DNA from: Margaritifera margaritifera
Lineage: Eukaryota; Mollusca; Bivalvia; Unionida; Margaritiferidae
Direction: 5' to 3'
DNA length: 64,000 nt
NCBI GenBank assembly: GCA_029931535.1
Contig: JAQPZY010001301.1
Location: 620,001-684,000 of the forward strand
This document shows, piece by piece, positions 59,028 to 64,000 of the stretch; within the stretch, counting starts at the first letter, position 1, and each line of letters opens with the position of its first letter. The position numbers were made by a program, and so were the translations under genes. Under the pieces are notes generated by a model, which ran no database searches, had not been told where the DNA came from, and saw only the letters and a program-made list of their open reading frames with translations.

Positions 59028-59623
59028 AAAACGCAATTAATACTAAGCTCGCGGCAATATACTACACCCCGCGAGCGTACTGGAAAAACAAACTGGCAGA
59101 AGCCGCAGAAGTCTCACAAAATGTTGCTAGAAAATGGCTCAAGAAGCAGGCTATGTGGCAGATGTACCTACCCGCAAAGCACAAAATTCACCGGCTACGG
59201 TTTAATGTTCCAGCCGTTAATGAAATGCATCAGGCCGACCTCTTGTTTCTGCCACACGACAAGGTTGAGCGATACACGTATAAATATGAGCTGACTGTGG
59301 TCAATGTCACCAGTCGTTACAAGGAGGTTCAAACCTTGACCACAAAAATGACTTCCAAAGTCACCGACGAGTTGACACGTATCTACCAGCAGGGTCCATT
59401 AAAGTGGCCCAAAATACTGCAGGCTGAACCCGGCCGGGAGTTTATGGGTGCTGTGTAGCAGCTCTTGACCAAACACAACGTGCCGGTGAGGCTAGTTGAG
59501 GCCGACATCTACCGTGCGTAGAACGTTATCGAAAGGTTCAACCGTACTTTACCTGAGAAGCTAATATGCCAGAAGCTTCTTTTGTATACCTTGGCGGATT
59601 TTCTGCTCGGTAAGCGCATGTAG
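59028..59623 (+). pseudogene. Retroviral-type (rve) integrase of the Polinton
   Basis: Would insert the element into host DNA. The frame reads INTKLAAIYYTPRAYWKNKL, AEAAEVSQNVARKWLKKQA, MWQMYLPA, then the catalytic domain: NEMHQADLLFLPHDK (first Asp), ELTVVNVTSRYKEVQTL, PLKWPKILQAEPGREFMGAV, and NVIERFNRTLPEKL (Glu). The second catalytic position, normally the Asp of Q.D.G.EF, is Glu here. Stops occur at 59457-59459, 59519-59521 and 59621-59623. Otherwise the frame is continuous for nearly 200 codons. The 3' end overlaps the end of the minus-strand helicase gene by about 60 bp. Confidence 0.9.
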
Positions 59624-62279
59624 AACATTGGCTCTCGTAGCTGATCTAGCAGCGACACGTTCTATTTGAGACACATGACTCAGATTCGCGAGATTAGACC
59701 TCTGGAGGTAGTCGTCAACAATCCATACCTTGCGCGGTTTTTGACGGTAATCCTCTGGGAGCTGAAACCGGTGATGTCATAGTCAAACCGCCAGTCTGGA
59801 GTTTCTACAGCATGCTTGGCGACTGAGACGGTTTCCTCGAGGATGTCGTTTAACACAAGCTCCCAGCGCTTGTCTGTCCCTGGAACGGCAACAAGTATGT
59901 TCTGGCGCCAGCTGTCCTGTGGGTGGTATAGCAGAGCTACCGACGTATCCGGAAAGTGCTTTCTATGATGCTCGAACAAGAGCTGCTGAGCCCTGTCCTG
60001 CACCTCGATGCAATAGACAAGGAGCAAATCAGCAGAATTCCACCTATCCTTAAAGGGGAGCTCCGGTCCGCAACATGTGGAAAGAGCTTTGTGCATTTCC
60101 TGACAGGAGACACTGTCAGGCTTGAGACGCAGTTCCTTTTTTAGTGTTTTAAGGAACTTATCTTTGGCACGGTAGTCGTTCTCCACCTCTTCATAGTAGC
60201 CCTAGCGTTCCTCAATTGCGCGCAGCTAGTCATGAGGCGGCTGTCAGACGACGGATCAGAGTTGTCCCTGGTCACTACAGCAAATGATCCGTGCACCTCG
60301 CAGCTCCAACCATCTGAAGAAAATCTTCAGGATGTGGCTTGGAACTGTGCAGATCTCGTCCCACACGATGACCCGCGCAATGGATTTCTCACATCGTCAG
60401 TCCATGGGCTTGATGTAGATGGAGCTGATCGCAACCCACACAGCATTGGTTGGGAAGGTCAGCAGAATGCTACTGAGACTGATGCCCACCTACCCTAGCA
60501 TGGACACTCGGAGATACGTGTACTGCAGCTGCGAGCCGTCCTCGTATGGGATAACGTGCAATGGCGGCGCCTTGTTATAACCGACCAGAGCGTTGGCCTC
60601 TCTGCAGGAGCTGACCAGATGGTCCAGTTCCCTTGGGTCATTGACCAGCCAGCGCGTCATACGCTTGCCGCCGTTTGCACCGTCAGTTGTCAGCTTTGGA
60701 ATAATAATTCGGTATATTTCCTTGCCCTCCGGTAGCCAGACTTTGGTCTGTTTGGTTTTTGTTTTCTTTCTTTGCCTTTTTTGTGCTTTTTGTAGGAGAC
60801 GCCATGCTCGAGTATAAACCGCAGCAGCACAATGGGGGCCCGGCCACGGTGTTTGCGCACGGCCTATATTTTTCCGGGTTTGTTAATGTGGCAGCCAAAC
60901 CAGGACGGGATGACCGGGTGGATCCCGGGGGCGAACTTCCACGAATGCACTTGTGCAAACCCCGTTAGGTCCGCTGCGGGCAGTGGCCCGTTAACAGCCA
61001 TGCTAGTCATTTCATGGCCTGGGTGGTCAAACCGTTCGATATACGGGGCGCATTCACCCATCCCCATGAATCTACCTGGAAAGCAGCGAACCATGCCAAG
61101 ATTTACCAACTGCTCCACATTATAGTCGCTATGACTATTCCAGAGCCATTTGAGCCCGAACTCAACACATGTCCTCTTGGCGTCTCCAGCATGGGCGCAG
61201 GCGTGGGTTTCCAGCTGTTTCGCTACCTTGCGGCGTTGACTGCGGCAGACGTTTCGCTTAAACCTTTAGTCGCCAGCTTCATGGCGGCTTCATTTGTGTG
61301 TGGGTATGCCTGCTACACATGTTGATAATCTGCTCGTACTTTTCTAAGGTTCTAAAGCAGGTCCCATCTGCCACCACGAACTGCTCGTGAAGCATGGTAT
61401 CCAATATTTTGCCATCTCCATCATCGATGACCCACACCGACTTTGGCTGGTTTCTTTGATCCCTCTAAAAGACCTCCAACGCATGGCCCTCATAAAACTA
61501 TATCTTGCATACTTCGGCGAACTGGTATCTGTGGCCAGGCATGTCATGTATGGACAATGAACTCCACCGCTAGCCTATCTCGGTAGTTTCCGCTGTTAAG
61601 AATGTCGCCGCCGGCGATGTCCCTAGTGGGGTTTTTCTAGGTTGGCCACGTTGTTAATGGTTGTTCCTTTTCGTTAACTGGCCTTTTGCACTCCTCCAGC
61701 TTTCTGCGACAGATCTCTGTTAGGGCATTTCCTCTGGTGACATTTTTAAAATGTTCCACCACCTGCCGCGCAACGAGGAGCCACCTGCCTGCGAGGAGCC
61801 AGATTTTTAAGGTTGAGTTCTCGCCCTAAATAAAGATCGTCTATAACTGCTGCCACCAGGTAGGCGTTTCATTAGTAAGGCCCTTCAATGCCAGCGAAAA
61901 TCCCAGGACTTGTTTCACGCATGAATGTGACCCCTCTCCCACCCATATGCGCTTCTAACCTCAGCGGGTTGAACTTGTCCACATCGGTGCACCCGTCGGC
62001 GTTCAAGCATTGTTGATGTGTCGTTCATCTCGATGTTCAGACTTATATGCCCGCCCGCACCATGTAGCGTTCCATGATGCTGATGTCGCCGAGTCCTGGT
62101 AGATCATCCTCTTTGATGCGAAACGTGTTAAAAGGTGAACACAGTCCCGTCGACATCCACTCGTACATGGCTTTGCAAAAGCTGCGGTACCAAACCCGGT
62201 CCATATTCATGGGAATATGCGTGGGGTTCGGCGCTACCTTGCTAAAGTCAGATGGGTCTTTGGGATCCTCAGGTTCCAT
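59561..62279 (-). pseudogene. Long superfamily 1 helicase-like gene of the Polinton block
   Basis: About 900 codons. It starts MEPEDPKDPSDFSKVAPNPT at 62279. Middle region: LVNLGMVRCFPGRFMGMGEC, IERFDHPGHEMTSMAVNGPL, FAPGIHPVIPSWFG (61120-60870). The helicase part is one frame from about 60720 to 59740 with stops only at about 60490, 60397, 60256, 60244, 60226 and 60202. It has ARVIVWDEICTVPSHIL (motif II with DE, at 60355-60372), LRGARIICCSDQGQL (motif III-like), YYEEVENDYRAKDKFLKTLK and DITGFSSQRITV (motif V-like SSQ). After a frameshift comes VWIVDDYLQRSNLANL and QIERVAAR (motif VI region). A Walker A loop is not evident and should lie near 60480-60400. I recall homologous hypothetical proteins in fungi and protists, also multicopy. 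Whether it belongs to the Polinton or is a nested unit is inference, but composition and the tail-to-tail fit with the integrase favour the former. Confidence 0.7.
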
Positions 62280-62342
62280 AGCGCCGAGGCAGTTAAATTT
62301 CTCACTCTATCACTCACTAATTTTCTCTCTCACTCTCTCTCT

Positions 62343-62415
62343 CTCTCTCTCTGCGCGCACTGCTGCACGTTCGCACTGCCGTCTCAATACTCGCGAACTC
62401 TGCACTAACCGCCCG
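62343..62415. repeat. Direct repeat, left copy (73 bp)
   Basis: (CT)n followed by GCGCGCACTGCTGCACGTTC and onward to CCGCCCG. It matches 63841-63913 over all 73 positions with 5 mismatches and no gap. It flanks the LINE fragment. Confidence 0.9.
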
Positions 62416-63840
62416 TAGACTATTTTTGTGATAAAGCTAAACGTGTAATAAACTCACTATACTCAATTGGATTAAATGCAAATGGAATGAAACCTGTACT
62501 TTCTGTGAAAGTCTGCGAAAGGGTTATATTGCCGTCTGCTTTATATGGCTAAGAACTCTGGTTCAATATGACATATCAGGGCATTGACACATTGGAGAAT
62601 ATACAATGATATTTCGCCCGGAGAGTACAAGGTTTCCCTCAAAGATCGCCGATAGGATCCACTACAGCATGCTTGGGAATGATTTCAATGGAAGTTCGCA
62701 TAGATAAGAATAAACTTATATTTTTAGGTCGTATTTGTAGAACATCGGCAAATTAAACTGCTAAAAAGATTTTCTTCTGGACTGTTGGCAATTTGATTTT
62801 TTACCCCAAACATAGCTATAATTCTTTTATATAAGATATATATTCTGTGCTCAAAAAGTATGATTTAGAAGATTATCTCAACGACTTTATTTTCACTGGA
62901 AGGTTTCTAGACAAATTAACATGGAAAAACTTAATTGGGACAAGAATTTAGGTATTCGAGGAGAGAAAACATGAAATGAGTATCAGAAATCCAAGTGAGG
63001 GATTCAATCGATTTTTTAAAATTCATCCAGGATTAAAAATGCCCTATTTATGGAAACTTGCCTATATTGACTCAAGCAGAAAAATGGAGTATGCGACATT
63101 AATTCGTGTTGGTGGAATGACAACAAGAGCTGGAATGTGTCCCCTATGTGGGAAAACAAGTGATGATCGTATTTTACACATTTCAATGAATTGTCCCTTA
63201 ACCTTGGACGACAGAAAAAATTTGATGGAGAATCTATTTACATATAAGCCTCCAGAGATTTACCGTGATTTCTGTGATCAATTAGATGATAATATACTGA
63301 TTATGCTGCTTGGTGGTTTAAACGATATTTCGGAACAATTGGAATCATGGATAAATGTGATAAGACTATCTACCAAGTATTTCATTAAGGTAAATGATAT
63401 TATATATTCGATTGATTAGAGAGCTTATAAAGAATCTAATGCAAGAAATAATTTTATCGAACTGCAAGGCGAGTAGTATATTAACTATTTTTGATGTGTA
63501 GTATTGTAAAAAGTATAATACAAATATATCTGATGCATATTAAATGATTTAACATAAAACAGTATCTCAGTTGATAGAAACTCAAAAGCAAGTGACTGTA
63601 AATAATTCCTTGCACAATACATATATTTCAAATATAATATTTTAAAGCATATGTAATTGCAAGTGTCGGGATTAATTGAGTTATAATGTTGCTCACTCAT
63701 GATGTATAAATAATTCATAGGGCTTCATAAGTTTAGAATTGCATATTTTCTTGCCTTTATGCATTGTACTGCATTTCTTCAAATTATCTCAAAATCTTCA
63801 GAAAATGGAGGAATAAAAGAATATCGATCAATCAATTAAT
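62416..63840 (+). mobile_element. LINE fragment (RT C-terminal domain to 3' tail)
   Basis: The plus-strand frame, with few stops, begins near 62445: GLNANGMKPVLSVKVCERVI, LPSALYG, then LENIQ..FARRVQGFPQRSP and LSVLKKYDLEDYLNDFIFTG-like text. It ends in the intact ORF 62976-63419. That ORF includes YLWKLAYIDSSRKMEYATLI and a Cys/His tail (MCPLCGKTSDDRILHISMNC). The ILPSALYG.ELW block and the terminal C..C...H....C motif are typical of LINE reverse transcriptases after the palm. 5'-truncated: the RT catalytic core is absent. The 3' end has repeated ATCAATCAAT just before 63841, a likely short-repeat tail. Confidence 0.85.
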
Positions 63841-63913
63841 CTCTCTCTCTGCGCGCACTGCTGCACGTTCGCTTTGCTGTCTCAATACTCGCAAACTCTG
63901 CACTAGCCGCCCG
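63841..63913. repeat. Direct repeat, right copy (73 bp)
   Basis: Partner of 62343-62415. The sequence continues beyond it (CTCCACTCGCC..) and differs from what follows the left copy, as expected if the LINE split a single locus. Confidence 0.9.
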
Positions 63914-64000
63914 CTCCACTCGCCTCTAGTGCACGTAACTTTGGTGAGTTGTTTTGTTGATTCTTTATATAACTAATACGTTAATATCGTATACGCTAAG

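Larger units (their letters stand above)
53146..62415. mobile_element. Polinton/Maverick-type element relic with a helicase gene
   Basis: About 9.3 kb of distinctly GC-richer sequence. It contains relics of a major capsid protein, packaging ATPase and retroviral-type integrase on the plus strand, several small ORFs, and a 2.7 kb helicase-like gene on the minus strand that meets the integrase tail to tail. That set (capsid, ATPase, rve integrase) defines Polintons/adintovirus-like elements. The usual family B polymerase is not seen within the block. The right boundary is CT-rich and continues into a GCGCGCACTGCTGCACGTTC segment. The left boundary abuts the family 2 repeat, and no left terminal inverted repeat is visible. 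All genes carry stops or frameshifts. Confidence 0.85.

Overview
This is metazoan, AT-rich nuclear DNA with no prokaryotic-style genes. It is most likely from a bivalve mollusc. The pointers are SINEs with a tRNA-Leu-like head, dispersed repeats built from 140-150 bp tandem units and ending in a hairpin (resembling bivalve pearl-type or Helentron-type repeats), a DIRS-type retrotransposon, a Polinton/Maverick relic, and long TA, TC and GT microsatellites. The species cannot be fixed from the sequence alone. Most of the window is decayed mobile DNA. The only host gene I can support is a split coiled-coil gene on the minus strand.

Layout. 1.3-4.0 kb: a 5'-truncated CR1-like LINE (minus). 4.5 kb: a GC-rich hAT-like MITE. 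6.7-7.7 kb: a DIRS-like fragment (plus) abutting a LINE tail with an RNase H domain (minus, 7.7-8.9 kb). 9.1 kb: a 150 bp foldback palindrome. 12.3-15.1 kb: a family B DNA polymerase pseudogene (minus) interrupted by an 814 bp solo LTR. 16.0-17.1 kb: two SINEs of one family. 18.2-19.0 kb: an orphan Ty3/gypsy-type gag. 19.9-26.1 kb: several tandem-unit dispersed repeats. 26.5-28.2 kb: a decayed multi-domain ORF of a family I remember as multicopy in invertebrates (minus).

29.0-49.2 kb: six minus-strand exons of a coiled-coil gene, all in the same phase (1-1). Three of them are exactly 126 bp. Two of those lie in a 1.7-1.8 kb local duplication (44.4-46.1 and 47.8-49.6 kb). The introns hold a second copy of the 19.9 kb repeat, a nearly full-length DIRS-like retrotransposon bounded by inverted terminal repeats (36.3-41.4 kb), and a second solo LTR (43.3-44.3 kb).

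53.1-62.4 kb: a GC-richer Polinton/Maverick-type element. It carries relics of a double-jelly-roll major capsid protein, a packaging ATPase, a retroviral-type integrase, several small membrane or basic proteins, and a long minus-strand gene that reads as a superfamily 1 helicase where family B polymerase would be expected. Its right end is split by a LINE fragment (62.4-63.8 kb) flanked by a 73 bp direct repeat. The most unusual items are this helicase-bearing element, the duplicated 126 bp exon array, and the ITR-bounded DIRS element with a microsatellite grown inside its recombinase.
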